Source: Pyrinomonadaceae bacterium (GTDB lineage Bacteria; Acidobacteriota; Blastocatellia; Pyrinomonadales; Pyrinomonadaceae). From it: DNA of 64,000 nt. Positions within the stretch are counted from its first letter, which is position 1; the number at the start of each line of letters is the position of its first letter. Shown here piece by piece: positions 1-12,475 of the stretch. The translations under genes and the position numbers were made by a program. The notes under the pieces were generated by a model that was not told where the DNA came from, did no database searches, and worked only from the letters and a program-made list of their open reading frames with translations. Location of the stretch: the NCBI GenBank assembly GCA_014380365.1, contig JACMJZ010000003.1:169598-233597 (forward strand). The letters are read 5' to 3'.

Positions 1-2
1 TC

Positions 3-167
3 GATCTCGGGCCGCGAATTCCATCCATCGCAATCACCGCCTACGCCAAGGAAGAAGACAAAGAGCGAGCGTTGGCAGCCGGCTATCGCTACTACCTGGC
101 GAAGCCGGTGGAACTTGGCGAATTCATTTCAACAGTAGCGGAAGCCGCCCGCAACGGGGGTGTCTAG
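3..167 (+). CDS. Response regulator receiver domain, C-terminal end (5' truncated by window)
   Basis: Open frame from the window edge: ...PRIPSIAITAYAKEEDKERALAAGYRYYLAKPVELGEFISTVAEAARNGGV*; the 'ITAYA...AAGYRYYLAKPV' motif is typical of REC domains. Confidence 0.8.
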   Translation, partial: DLGPRIPSIAITAYAKEEDKERALAAGYRYYLAKPVELGEFISTVAEAARNGGV

Positions 168-321
168 TCAGAACCGGGAGCGTTAGCGACCGGGCACTCG
201 GCTTTGGATGTAGCCTGAACGGGTCCAGGGGCGCGTGAGGTGAGATGAGGACTAGGGTTTAGTGGCTCCGTTGCCGCGTGTGCTCGCGGCTTTGCCGCCG
301 CATTTAGGTTTCTTAACCAGC

Positions 322-750
322 ATGCCTAAGAAATACACAATCGAGGAACGCGTGCGCTGGGGCGACGTCGATGCGGCGCGCATCATTTTCTACGGCGCTT
401 ACATTCGTTTCTTTGAATTCGCCGAGACGGAACTGTTTCGCGCAGTTGGTTTGCCCTACAGCGTCATGTTTGATGAGCTGGACGTGTGGCTGCCGCGCGT
501 TCACCTCGAGTGCGATTTCCACCACGCGGCACAGCTCGACGACTTGCTGGAGGTATCCGTGTACGTCGGCCGGTTTGGTAACAAGTCGATGCGTTTGAAT
601 TTTGAAGTAAGACGCAAAGGCGATGAGTTGATAATCGCGCATGCCCATTTCGTGCTAGCCTCCGTGCGGCGCGACACCTTTGAAACCGTGCCGATTCCAG
701 ATGAGCTGAAACAACGTCTGGCGCCGTACACTGAAACTGCTGCTGAATAG
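322..750 (+). CDS. Acyl-CoA thioesterase, 4-hydroxybenzoyl-CoA thioesterase/YbgC-like hotdog fold
   Basis: ORF 262..750; likely start at M21 (MPKKYTIEERVRWGDVDAARIIFYGAYIRFFEFAE), hotdog thioesterase motif. Confidence 0.8.
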   Translation: MPKKYTIEERVRWGDVDAARIIFYGAYIRFFEFAETELFRAVGLPYSVMFDELDVWLPRVHLECDFHHAAQLDDLLEVSVYVGRFGNKSMRLNFEVRRKGDELIIAHAHFVLASVRRDTFETVPIPDELKQRLAPYTETAAE

Positions 751-760
751 CAACATCTGT

Positions 761-1384
761 ATGAACGTCAACCACCCAGACGAAACGCTCGACGAGCGCA
801 ACGTCGATTCCAATCCTATCGACCTCTTCAAGCGTTGGTTTGACGCCGCCATTGCCTCCGGCTCGCGTCTGCCCGACGCAATGACGCTGGCGACTGCGTC
901 GAAAGATGGAAGGCCTTCAGCGCGGATGGTCCTGCTAAAGGGAGTGGACGACGATGGCTTTGTTTTCTACACGAACTACAACAGCCAGAAGGCGCGGGAG
1001 CTTGATGAAAACCCGCAAGCCGCACTCGTCCTGTACTGGGTGCAACTGGATCGCCAGATTCGAGTCGAAGGCACGGTCGAACGGGTGTCGGCCGCTGAGT
1101 CAGATGAGTATTTCCGCACCCGCCCGCGCGAGAGTCAGCTCGGCGCGCTGGCCTCGCCGCAAAGCCAAGTGGTCGCCAGCCGCGAGGTCCTGGTGCAGCG
1201 CTTTCGTGAACTGGATGAACATTACCGCGACCGTGAGGTGGAACGCCCTGAGCATTGGGGCGGCTATCGACTAAAGCCGGATCGAATCGAGTTTTGGCAA
1301 AACCGCTCCGGCCGCCTGCACGACCGCATCGTCTACGAGCGCCAGGCTGATCGGCGTTGGGACATCAAGCGGCTCGCCCCCTAA
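761..1384 (+). CDS. pdxH: Pyridoxamine 5'-phosphate oxidase
   Basis: Full-length; FYTNYNSQKARELDENPQAALVLYW and C-terminal RLHDRIVYER...W.IKRLAP motifs. Confidence 0.95.
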   Translation: MNVNHPDETLDERNVDSNPIDLFKRWFDAAIASGSRLPDAMTLATASKDGRPSARMVLLKGVDDDGFVFYTNYNSQKARELDENPQAALVLYWVQLDRQIRVEGTVERVSAAESDEYFRTRPRESQLGALASPQSQVVASREVLVQRFRELDEHYRDREVERPEHWGGYRLKPDRIEFWQNRSGRLHDRIVYERQADRRWDIKRLAP

Positions 1385-1530
1385 CTATAGAGCCGAAACC
1401 GAGCGAGTGTGCAGAAAACGACGTGTCATGCGGCCTTGCGGCTCTGCCGCAGCACAGTGCGGCGGCCCAGCCGCAAATCACGCTGATAGACGCCCAAAGC
1501 GAGGTAAGACGGGGACAATTTCATTCCTGA

Positions 1531-2766
1531 TCACAACGGTCGCAGTGCGCTGCGGGCAAGCTTCTTCTTGAGATTAACGTAGCCCTGCTCGCCGGCGACG
1601 AGATCGCCCAGCACTCTCTGAATCCCCCGGTGACCGCGGGCAAACTTAATCATTCTTTCAGTGAACGGTGCGCCCCAGAAGTTTCCATAAAAGCGACGGC
1701 GCATTTGTGACGCACGCCGCAGTTCCCCACCAAAGTCCGCGCGCCAGCGTCTTTCGTAGTCGTCCAAGCGACCTTCGAGAAAAGCTTCGGCGAAAATTTC
1801 GGCGGAACGCAAAGCATAGTAGATTCCTTCGCCGGTGACTGGATCCGCAAAGCCCGCGGCGTCTCCCAAGAGCGCCCAGCCTTCGCCGCTTGTGCGTCTC
1901 TTGTCCCAACTTGTAGGAGCAAGACCCGGAATGCGCGCGGCGTAACGCTCGGCCGTCGACTTTAGCTCTTTCTCGATGGTAGCGGCGCGAGGTTCTTTTG
2001 AGTCTTCCCAAAGCCTGGCCTTCGGGTCTTCGCGCTGGCGGTAATAATCGATCATGAATTGCCACAGCAGCTCGTCGAGCGCTTTGTGTTCAAACGCTTC
2101 CTGCGTGGTGGCGATGCCAAACGAAATATGATCTGGGCGCGGGAAGGCCCACGCGTAACCGACCCAGCCCGGAAGAAATGCGACCACTGTCGGCGCCTCG
2201 CCGTTGGTTGGCAAAGGAGTCCGATAACCAAAGGCGACTTCCATGTCGGAAGGCGGGAGCGGACCCGCGAGTTTTTTTCCAATCGCGCTGCTGGCTCCGT
2301 CCGCCCCGACCAGGAGCTTGCCGAACCACTCCCTGCCGGGTTCACTGCCGGCAGATTCATTGGTATTGGACCCACGCAGTTTCCAACCAGCTTCCGTCTT
2401 CTCCACACCACTCGCGGAAATTTTCTCAAAGAACACTTGCGCGCCGGCGTCGCGCGCACGATCGCGCAGATATGAATCAAACGCGATCCGCGAATAGATC
2501 GCGAAAGGCTCGTCGAGTTTCAAGTGCAAACGATTACCGGATGGGGCGTAGAGATCGAGTTCGTCGACGGTGCGGCCGACTGCTTTCAGAAGATGTGGCC
2601 AGGCTTTCAGTGCTTTGGCTGTCACCCCGCCGCCGCAGGCTTTGGCGGCGCCCTCAGGCCGGCCGTCAAACAGCGCCACGCGCGCGCCACCTCGCGCCAG
2701 TCGCTCAGCTGCAAAGGATCCGGCAGGCCCTGCACCGACAATCAGAACATCAAAGACTTCGCTCAT
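1531..2766 (-). CDS. FAD-dependent oxidoreductase, geranylgeranyl reductase family
   Basis: N-terminal GxGxxG Rossmann motif (VLIVGAGPAGSFAAERLARGG), GDAAGFADPVTGEGIYYALRSAE. Confidence 0.88.
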   Translation of the reverse strand: MSEVFDVLIVGAGPAGSFAAERLARGGARVALFDGRPEGAAKACGGGVTAKALKAWPHLLKAVGRTVDELDLYAPSGNRLHLKLDEPFAIYSRIAFDSYLRDRARDAGAQVFFEKISASGVEKTEAGWKLRGSNTNESAGSEPGREWFGKLLVGADGASSAIGKKLAGPLPPSDMEVAFGYRTPLPTNGEAPTVVAFLPGWVGYAWAFPRPDHISFGIATTQEAFEHKALDELLWQFMIDYYRQREDPKARLWEDSKEPRAATIEKELKSTAERYAARIPGLAPTSWDKRRTSGEGWALLGDAAGFADPVTGEGIYYALRSAEIFAEAFLEGRLDDYERRWRADFGGELRRASQMRRRFYGNFWGAPFTERMIKFARGHRGIQRVLGDLVAGEQGYVNLKKKLARSALRPL

Positions 2767-2817
2767 ACATTTAGAAGTTTAAGAACCAATCGAAGACTTC
2801 ATCATAAGCCAAAAACC

Positions 2818-2880
2818 ATCCACGAAATACCACGAAACAGCACTAACAAGCTTTCGTGTTCGTTCGTGTGTTTCGTGGAT
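2818..2880. repeat. Intergenic imperfect palindrome built from CACGAAA words
   Basis: ATCCACGAAATACCACGAAACAGCAC ... TTTCGTGTTCGTTCGTGTGTTTCGTGGAT inverted arms. Confidence 0.75.
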
Positions 2881-2968
2881 CGATTTTCCATGCGCAATGG
2901 TGGCTCCATTGACCTGGTGATAAAATGAAAGCCTCTTAAGAGCAACGTAGACTTTTCATCACAACGCC

Positions 2969-4450
2969 ATGGGAAATGCTTCAGGATATGCGAGCGCGAT
3001 AGTTTTCTCGGGTATCGCTCCGCACCCGCCGATCATGGTTCCTGAGGTTGGCGGCGACTCCATCGCCGAGGTTCGAGGCTCCATCGACGCGATGGCGGAA
3101 TTCACTCGCCGCATTATCGAGTCGGGCGCCGAAACAGTGGTCCTCATTTCGCCGCACGCTCCGCTGGATCCGCGCGCCTTCGTGGCCTATGGTGGGCCGC
3201 AACTTCATGGCGACTTTGCAAAGTTTCGAGCTCCCACGACGCTGATTGATTTTGAGCTAGACCAGCACCTCCTTGTAGCGTTATCCGCTGCGGCTGGCGA
3301 GCAACAATTCGAGGTTGTGAAGCTAGACAGCTTCGAGTTAGACCACGGCACGGCAGTACCGCTCTATTTTCTTGACCGCAACGGGTGGAACGGCCGGGTG
3401 GTCGCGCTTGGTTACAGCTTTCGTTCAAATCAGGACCATCTCGACTTTGGCGCATGCATTAGAAGTGCCGTAGACACGGTCGGCAGGCCCGTGGCATTGA
3501 TTGCCAGCGGGGATTTGAGTCACCGTCTGAAACCAGAAGCGCCGGCGGGCTATCACCCGCAAGCCCACCTCTTTGACGAGCAGGTGGTTGAGGCTCTGCG
3601 GCGGAACTCAGCCAGTCAGATCGTGGACATCGATCAGGATTTGCGACGCATGGCCGGAGAATGCGGCTACCGTTCCATGCTGGTGGCGCTGGGCGCAACG
3701 CGCGGACTGCGTGCTGCGGGCGACGTTTTGCACTACGAGGCCCCGTTCGGAGTCGGTTATCTGGTGGCCCAACTGACTAATGCAAAAGCGCCGGATGAGT
3801 CTGCGAATGTTGACACTAAATCAGCTGACGCCGATGACGCCAGAACTATCAATGAACCCCCGTTATCCGAGGCCGACGTCAGCAGGCAGGATGCCTGCGC
3901 TCCCAGCTCGGGCGCTCCCAGCCTCAGCTTACCCGCGCTGGCGCGCCTGGCAGTGGAAACTTTCGTGCTAACAGGCAAACAGATTCCGCCGCCGGCGAGT
4001 GTTTCCGGAATTCTCTCGGCGCGTGCTGCTTGCTTCGTTACGATTAGATCAAACCCTGCGCCGCACCTTTCAGCAGATTTGCGCGGCTGTATCGGAACCA
4101 TCGAACCGGCAAAACGGACTCTGGCAGAGGAACTGATCGCGAACGCAATCAAGGCCGCCACTCGCGACCCTCGTTTTGGCCCAGTCTCAATCGAAGAGCT
4201 GACGAGTTTGAGCTACTCCGTTGACGTGCTGTCGGCGCCGGAGCCGGCAACTTTTGCAGAACTCAATCCGGAGATATATGGCGTGATTGTGGAGGATGAG
4301 GCGGGAACGGCACGTGGCCTGTTGCTGCCCGATATCGAAGGAGTGGACACGCCGGCAAAACAGGTGGAAATCGCCGCGCGTAAAGCTGGCATCCCGCCGG
4401 GAACGCCGCTAAAGTTTTTGCGCTTTCGGGTTGATCGTTATCAGGAGTAG
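2969..4450 (+). CDS. LigB/Memo-like class III extradiol dioxygenase domain fused to AMMECR1 domain (AmmeMemoRadiSam A/B-type protein)
   Basis: N-terminal APHPPIMVPEVGG...SPHAPLDPRAF...ASGDLSHRL; C-terminal RGCIGTIEPAKRTLAEELIANAIKAATRDPRFGPVSIEEL AMMECR1 motif. Confidence 0.88.
   Translation: MGNASGYASAIVFSGIAPHPPIMVPEVGGDSIAEVRGSIDAMAEFTRRIIESGAETVVLISPHAPLDPRAFVAYGGPQLHGDFAKFRAPTTLIDFELDQHLLVALSAAAGEQQFEVVKLDSFELDHGTAVPLYFLDRNGWNGRVVALGYSFRSNQDHLDFGACIRSAVDTVGRPVALIASGDLSHRLKPEAPAGYHPQAHLFDEQVVEALRRNSASQIVDIDQDLRRMAGECGYRSMLVALGATRGLRAAGDVLHYEAPFGVGYLVAQLTNAKAPDESANVDTKSADADDARTINEPPLSEADVSRQDACAPSSGAPSLSLPALARLAVETFVLTGKQIPPPASVSGILSARAACFVTIRSNPAPHLSADLRGCIGTIEPAKRTLAEELIANAIKAATRDPRFGPVSIEELTSLSYSVDVLSAPEPATFAELNPEIYGVIVEDEAGTARGLLLPDIEGVDTPAKQVEIAARKAGIPPGTPLKFLRFRVDRYQE
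3882..3907. repeat. REP-like palindromic element (family A), inside a CDS
   Basis: GCAGGCAGGATGCCTGCGCTCCCAGC; identical 26-mer at 4561-4586 and exact reverse complement at 4456-4481. Confidence 0.9.
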
Positions 4451-4455
4451 GTGAC

Positions 4456-4586
4456 GCTGGGAGCGCAGGCATCCTGCCTGCAAACGCGAGCGCAGCTCGC
4501 GAAAACCTTACGTATTAAAAGACAATGGTGACGGGGGCTGTTCGCGCTGACGCGCTCATTGCAGGCAGGATGCCTGCGCTCCCAGC
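4456..4586. repeat. Inverted pair of family-A REP-like elements between convergent genes
   Basis: GCTGGGAGCGCAGGCATCCTGCCTGC (4456-4481) and its exact reverse complement (4561-4586). Confidence 0.9.
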
Positions 4587-4593
4587 CTATCAA

Positions 4594-7095
<2,502 letters not shown>

Positions 7096-7099
7096 CTAA

Positions 7100-8266
7100 C
7101 TAATTTGTAGGCTCGTGAATAACCTCAGTCGGCGCCGCAGCGGCCGAGAAAGAGATTCTCTTTAACTCCGCTGCGACGGCTGTGCCTTCGACAATCTCGT
7201 GTACGTTTGCTTTGGAAAGGAACCCTTCGAGGTGGCTTCTTTTCGACGTGGTAATGAATGTCTGAGTGCGGCCTTCAAGATACTCCAAAAGACTTCTTAT
7301 TCTTTTCTCATCCAGCTCCGCATCGACATCGTCGACGAGAAAAAGTGGATAATCATTGTGCCAGGAATTATACACCGAAATCGCCGCTAAGTCTAATAGT
7401 AACAATGCACTACGCTGCTGACCGGAACTGCCGTAAACGCGCGTTTCCCGGCCCGCTAAATGAATGCTGAGATCGTCTTTATGCGGCCCGATAAGCGCCC
7501 GCCCGGAAGCTACCTCGGCGGGCAGTCGAAGCTGTAAACGCTCCCTCAGAAGGGCTTCGTAGTTGCCCGTGTCACCCTTCCCTTCAAGGGTGGATGAGTA
7601 GCGGATGTGCATCTCCGCCGGCTCAAACAAGGTGCGCTCCAGGGCTGCGTTGATTCGCTCGGTGTAGTCTGTCCGTGCTTGATGAATTTCGGCGCCTAGT
7701 TGGACGAGTTGATCGTTCCATGGCGCTAACAGATCCGCAGTCTCTTCCAAACGACATTCGCGATCGAGGGAGTCCTGAAGTATCCGGTTCTTTTGTTTGA
7801 TTACTTTGTTGTAGTCGGAGACGGTGTGCACGTATGCAGGTCGTAAAGAGAAGACACCTCGATCAAGGAAATGCCGTCGCGCCTCCGGCATGCCCCTCAC
7901 CACCTCAAGTTGGTCGGAGGTGAAAGCAAAGACCTGCAGGTGGCCGAGGTAACTCGGCAGGGGTTCTCGTTTTCCGTTAATCCAAATCGCCTTAGTATTG
8001 TCCCTCAGCGTTACGCGCAATTCCCGGTGCAGATCGTTCCCGGTTGAAACCTGACCCTGGATGAACGCTGTGTCTTCCCCGAATCGGATCGATTCCTGGA
8101 GGCGTGACGTGCGAAAGGATTTTGCCCTGGAGAGAGTGTGAATTGCTTCGAGCCAGTTGGTTTTACCCTGGCCGTTGTGACCGTGGATGATGTTGAGCCC
8201 GGGTCCCCAAAATATCTTGCCGTTGAGATTCCTAAAGTTATTTACTTCGACAAAATCCAGGATCAT
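7100..8266 (-). CDS. recF: DNA replication/repair protein RecF
   Basis: NFRNLNGKIFWGPGLNIIHGHNGQGKTNWLEAIHTLSRAKSFRTS (Walker A); FLVDDVDAELDEKR (Walker B). Confidence 0.97.
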   Translation of the reverse strand: MILDFVEVNNFRNLNGKIFWGPGLNIIHGHNGQGKTNWLEAIHTLSRAKSFRTSRLQESIRFGEDTAFIQGQVSTGNDLHRELRVTLRDNTKAIWINGKREPLPSYLGHLQVFAFTSDQLEVVRGMPEARRHFLDRGVFSLRPAYVHTVSDYNKVIKQKNRILQDSLDRECRLEETADLLAPWNDQLVQLGAEIHQARTDYTERINAALERTLFEPAEMHIRYSSTLEGKGDTGNYEALLRERLQLRLPAEVASGRALIGPHKDDLSIHLAGRETRVYGSSGQQRSALLLLDLAAISVYNSWHNDYPLFLVDDVDAELDEKRIRSLLEYLEGRTQTFITTSKRSHLEGFLSKANVHEIVEGTAVAAELKRISFSAAAAPTEVIHEPTN

Positions 8267-8974
8267 TAACAGATTTTAGCATATGAGATTCAGAACTCTC
8301 GCTGGCGCAGAACATGTCCCAAAGCAAAACGCTCTTTCCCTCGACTAAGAAAAGAGCGCTTTCGCTGCCAACGTTTTGGTGTGCTGCGCAATTAGAGTCC
8401 TATACCACACTGCTCGTAAGTCAATGATTTTAGGTCAGCCTTTTATAACGCCTGACACAACAGAGTTCTATTCTGCGTATGGCTATCGTTCTCACCGCCT
8501 TCTTTTCCGGGGCATTAAAGTCCCATACTGCTCATGAATCTGGCCCTACCAGTCAGGTTAGCCCGCGATGATTAAGGCGGCCACTGCGAACTGTGCCGCT
8601 CCGCCAGTTCGAGTCACTTCACGCCCACTAGTGATTGAGCCACGTCCGCGCTCGGAGATTTTTTATGCTGAATCGAAATGCCACTCGAATGACGGTCGTT
8701 TTGTTCTTCGCGAGATTTTTTCATGGCTAGACTCGAGTTTTGGGGTTGAGGGGTTCTTGCGACCTATGAAGTAAGGCAACGCTGTTTAAGCAAAAGCAGC
8801 GCCCGCTATTCATCCAGGAAATCCCGTTCATTGATGAATGATCACGTGGTAGACTGCCGCGGCATGGCGGCGTGCATCGTTTCTTTTTTGATGTCCTGCC
8901 TATATAGATCTGCACCCTTAAGGGTTGCTTACCTTTTGCATCATGGTCATATATCGGTCCCGGTCCAGCGAGGT

Positions 8975-11605
8975 CTAATCAAGCAAATTGACTCGCCGCA
9001 ATAGATCTGCGAATCGCGGGTCGTCGCGGATGCTGTCAAAATATGGGTGGACTTTGAGCATACATAAATTAGGCGAACGGAACTCAAGTGCCTCGTAGAG
9101 GAATTGGAACGCTAAGTCTTTTTGGCCCAAGCCCAGGTGAATAAGTGCGATGGCGCTGGGATCGATGACCACGTCCTCTCGTTCATACTGCTTTTTCATC
9201 TCGTTGAGCAGTTTAAGCGCCTTGTCCCTCTTGCCTGCTTTAGCGTAGGCGTGCCCAAGCACGTCTGCCGACTCTGGGTCGCCGGCGATTCGGTGGTATT
9301 TTTCAAACTGTTCGATAGCCTCTTCATACATTCCTTTCTGCTCGTAGACCCAGCCGAGGTAGAGTATTCCCCCGAGGTAATTTGGATCCATTTCTAGTGC
9401 TTTCCGGCTTTGCGCCATCGCTTCATCGTACTGGCGTGCATAAAAGAAGACTTCCGCCAACTGCGCAATATAAACGGTGGAAAGCGGGTCGAGTTCAATC
9501 GCACGGTTTATTTCTGTGACGGCCGCCTGGTACCGTCCCCGGACGGATAGATTGTAGGCATTGTCATAGTGTGCCTTCGCGTAGCTGGGGTTGAGTTCAA
9601 TCGCGCGTTTTAACTCTCGATCAGCTGCAGCCCAATCGTATTCGCCATATACTTTAACCAAGGCTAGCGCCGCATGGGCTTCAGCGAGATTTTCGTCCAG
9701 CTCCAATGCCCTTATCGCCATTGGTCTCGCTTTTTCGACGGCCTCCTTGATCGTAATGTCACTCCACTGGCCCCTCAAAAGATATGTGTCGGATAACCCC
9801 GCGTAAGCAAGTGCATAGTTCGGGTCTTTTTCAATTGCTCGCCGGAAATACTCGATGGCCTTCTTGAAATCCTCGATAGTGCGCTTGTTCCAAAAGAAGC
9901 GTCCTTTCAAATAGAGTTGATAAGCTTCTGTGTTGTCGGTGTAGCTTTTAGCCAGTTGCTTCTGCTCCGCGCCGGTGAGACTCAATTGCAGTTGCTCGGA
10001 AATTTCTCTGGAGAGTTGTTTCTGCAACACCAGAATGTCAGACAGTTGGCGTTGATATTGCTCCCCCCATATATGTTTGCTGTTACGTACGTCCATTAAC
10101 TCCACGCTTACCGTTAGGTTATCGCCCCTCCGGGCAAGCTTGCCAACGAGTACCGCCTGCACTTTTAGTTTCCGCCCTACCGCCAGTGGATCGATGCTGC
10201 TCCCTTTGTAGGGAGAGACTGTGGTGTAGGCGATGACGTTCAGTTTTGAGATCCGGGAAAGATTGGTGATGATGCTCTCAGTAATGCCGTCGCTCAGGTA
10301 TTCGGTGTCGGGGTCGTTAACTTTGTTGACAAAAGGCAGGACGGCTATTGAGTTGAGAGAACCTTTGTCATTCTGGGTGGAGTAGTAAGTGTAGATAATA
10401 ATTGCCGCGATGATGACGAGAGCAACTGTCGCGAACACAGCGTTTCTGGTTCCGGTGGACCTTATTTTACTGTCTGCCGCGGTCGGTCCGGGGTGACCCT
10501 GCTTTGCTGTACGTTCCTCCAACCGAGTCTTGAGGTGGTGGAGGTCAGTGAGTAACTCCTTGATTGTCTTGTAGCGCTTCTCTCGGTCTTTGGTCAGCGC
10601 GTTCGTGATGATCCGTTCAAGTTCGCCAGGGAGCCCCGGCGCGTGAGACACGAATGGGGCCGGCTCGTGCTCGAGTATCGCCGCCAGCGTGTCGCTCGGC
10701 GTGTCGCCGCCGAAGGGCGTTCTGCCGGTCAACATTTCGTAGAGCACAACGCCGAGACTCCAGATGTCCGTGCGCGCGTCAACCGGAAGTCCGCGCGCCT
10801 GCTCCGGCGACATATAGCTGACCGTGCCCAGCAATGACCCGGGCGCAGTTCTAAAGGAACCCTCTTTCTCGTCTGCGAGTTCGTATGCCAATCCCTCGGC
10901 CAACTTAGCCACGCCAAAGTCCAGCACTTTGGCCTGGCCGTCGTTGCGTAGCATGATGTTTTCCGGTTTGATGTCGCGGTGCGTAATTCCTTTCAAGTGT
11001 GCCTCGTCTAGGGCCGAAGCGACCTGCATGGCGATGTCGAGCGCCTCGTTCGGCCTCATCGCCCCGCCCGTCTCAAGGCGCTCTCGCAGCGTCGCACCTT
11101 CCACGTATTCCATGACGATGAAGGGGCGGTTGTCTTCGGTCTCATTTACGTCGTGAATAATGCACACGTTTGGATGGGAAAGTGCTGACGCGGCGCGTGC
11201 CTCTTGCTCAAAGCGGCGCAAGCTCTCCTCGTCTTTGCTAAAGTAGAGCGGGAGAAGCTTGAGCGCGACCCGCCGATCGAGTTTAAGATCGTGTGCCAGG
11301 TAAACCTCCCCCATGCCACCCTCCCCGAGCATCGTGAGAATCTTGAAGTGGAGGATGGTCTGGTCTTTCTGCAACATTGCCCCCCCGCCGGCCAACAAAT
11401 CGCCGACTGGCATCACGGGCGGAATCTCCATGAAGTCTGGGTTCTGATCGTATAACCGGCGTAACGCTTTGACTTCTTCGCGCATTGATGCATCGTCAGG
11501 GCAAGCTTGGGCGAGCATTGCATCTACCTGATCGAGCGGGAGTTCGATGCTGTCGTAGAACAACTTCTTGAGTTGCTGCCAGCGCTCAGTGGGTGTCTTG
11601 GTCAC
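8975..11605 (-). CDS. Ser/Thr protein kinase with TM helix, TolB/FlgO-like segment and C-terminal TPR repeats
   Basis: MLGEGGMGEVYLAHD, ITHRDIKPENIMLRNDGQAKVLDFGVAKLAEG, SYMSPEQARG; TM segment VFATVALVIIAAIIIYTYY; SIAVLPFVNKVNDPDTEYLSDGITESI; multiple TPR units. Confidence 0.96.
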   Translation of the reverse strand: MTKTPTERWQQLKKLFYDSIELPLDQVDAMLAQACPDDASMREEVKALRRLYDQNPDFMEIPPVMPVGDLLAGGGAMLQKDQTILHFKILTMLGEGGMGEVYLAHDLKLDRRVALKLLPLYFSKDEESLRRFEQEARAASALSHPNVCIIHDVNETEDNRPFIVMEYVEGATLRERLETGGAMRPNEALDIAMQVASALDEAHLKGITHRDIKPENIMLRNDGQAKVLDFGVAKLAEGLAYELADEKEGSFRTAPGSLLGTVSYMSPEQARGLPVDARTDIWSLGVVLYEMLTGRTPFGGDTPSDTLAAILEHEPAPFVSHAPGLPGELERIITNALTKDREKRYKTIKELLTDLHHLKTRLEERTAKQGHPGPTAADSKIRSTGTRNAVFATVALVIIAAIIIYTYYSTQNDKGSLNSIAVLPFVNKVNDPDTEYLSDGITESIITNLSRISKLNVIAYTTVSPYKGSSIDPLAVGRKLKVQAVLVGKLARRGDNLTVSVELMDVRNSKHIWGEQYQRQLSDILVLQKQLSREISEQLQLSLTGAEQKQLAKSYTDNTEAYQLYLKGRFFWNKRTIEDFKKAIEYFRRAIEKDPNYALAYAGLSDTYLLRGQWSDITIKEAVEKARPMAIRALELDENLAEAHAALALVKVYGEYDWAAADRELKRAIELNPSYAKAHYDNAYNLSVRGRYQAAVTEINRAIELDPLSTVYIAQLAEVFFYARQYDEAMAQSRKALEMDPNYLGGILYLGWVYEQKGMYEEAIEQFEKYHRIAGDPESADVLGHAYAKAGKRDKALKLLNEMKKQYEREDVVIDPSAIALIHLGLGQKDLAFQFLYEALEFRSPNLCMLKVHPYFDSIRDDPRFADLLRRVNLLD

Positions 11606-12167
11606 CTTTGCTAATCTCCAGGCGGAGCCACGTTTTAGCCATCTTCCATTCGCGCTTCACGGTGGCCGGCGAGATTTTGAGGTCTGCTGCGATCTCTTCG
11701 ATAGTCCGGCCGCCGAAATACTTGAGCATCACAACCTGGCTCTGTCGATGATCGAGTTCAGCGAGTTTTTCGAGCGCCTCATTAAGCGCCAGCGGGTTCA
11801 CCTCCGGCTCAGAGGCGGCTTCTTCTGTCTCTTCGAATGGCAGTCTGATCCATGATCCGCCGCGTTTGTCTCGCAGTTTGCGACGGGCATGGTCAATTAG
11901 GATCCGTCGCATAATTTCGGCAGAAGCAGCGAAGAATTGGGCGCGCCCCTGCCAGTCTATGTCACGCTGGTTGACCAGACGGAGATATACCTCATGAATC
12001 AACGCCGTCGGTTGAAGGGTATGACCAGCTTTTTCCAGACGCATGTGGCGGGCGGCTTGGCGGCGCAGTTCGAGGTAGACGAGCGGGAACAACTGATCAA
12101 GCGCCCCCTGCTGACCATTACTACAGGCTACTAACAACCGTGTCACGCTATCTTGTGAGGAGGACAT
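11586..12167 (-). CDS. ECF-family RNA polymerase sigma factor (acidobacterial-type)
   Basis: QLFPLVYLELRRQAARHMRLEKAGHTLQPTALIHEVYLRLV...ILIDHARRK and sigma-4 HRQSQVVMLKYFGGRTIEEIAADLKISPATVKREW; overlaps the kinase start by 20 nt. Confidence 0.92.
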   Translation of the reverse strand: MSSSQDSVTRLLVACSNGQQGALDQLFPLVYLELRRQAARHMRLEKAGHTLQPTALIHEVYLRLVNQRDIDWQGRAQFFAASAEIMRRILIDHARRKLRDKRGGSWIRLPFEETEEAASEPEVNPLALNEALEKLAELDHRQSQVVMLKYFGGRTIEEIAADLKISPATVKREWKMAKTWLRLEISKGDQDTH

Positions 12168-12322
12168 AGGTTACCGCACGAAGGGATAAGTTCTCACAGC
12201 ACCATGAAGGATATGTCTGCGCCAGAATCAAGTCAACAAAAGCCCGACTCCCAGACGGGTTGAGAATCCATCCACAACCCTTTCAGCGTATGCCAGAGCC
12301 GTGTGAGCCTTTTCTCACCCGC

Positions 12323-12334
12323 TTGTCGCGACAA
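12323..12334. promoter_or_regulatory. Perfect 12-bp palindrome in divergent intergenic region; possible operator
   Basis: TTGTCGCGACAA between the sigma factor (leftward) and the secreted protein (rightward). Confidence 0.3.
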
Positions 12335-12475
12335 CAAGCAGGGGAACGTTAATTCGGAACGATCCCAGGCCTTTTGGGGCCGAGTCCTGAACTCTCTTTC
12401 AGGTCGTTTCACAGACTCAGGACGTGGAGTTGCGGTGCGACCCAACGACCCATGAGCCTTCAGAGGAGGTTACAA

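Noticed and set aside
2178-2774. 198-aa plus-strand ORF
   Set aside because: Antisense to the FAD-dependent oxidoreductase; Arg/Pro-rich with no recognisable motif
8568-8774. 68-aa ORF in the recF-kinase gap
   Set aside because: No RBS, no motif and compositionally unremarkable; cannot be supported
12374-12475. N-terminal extension of the secreted protein ORF
   Set aside because: Better start at 12476 with a strong SD and signal peptide
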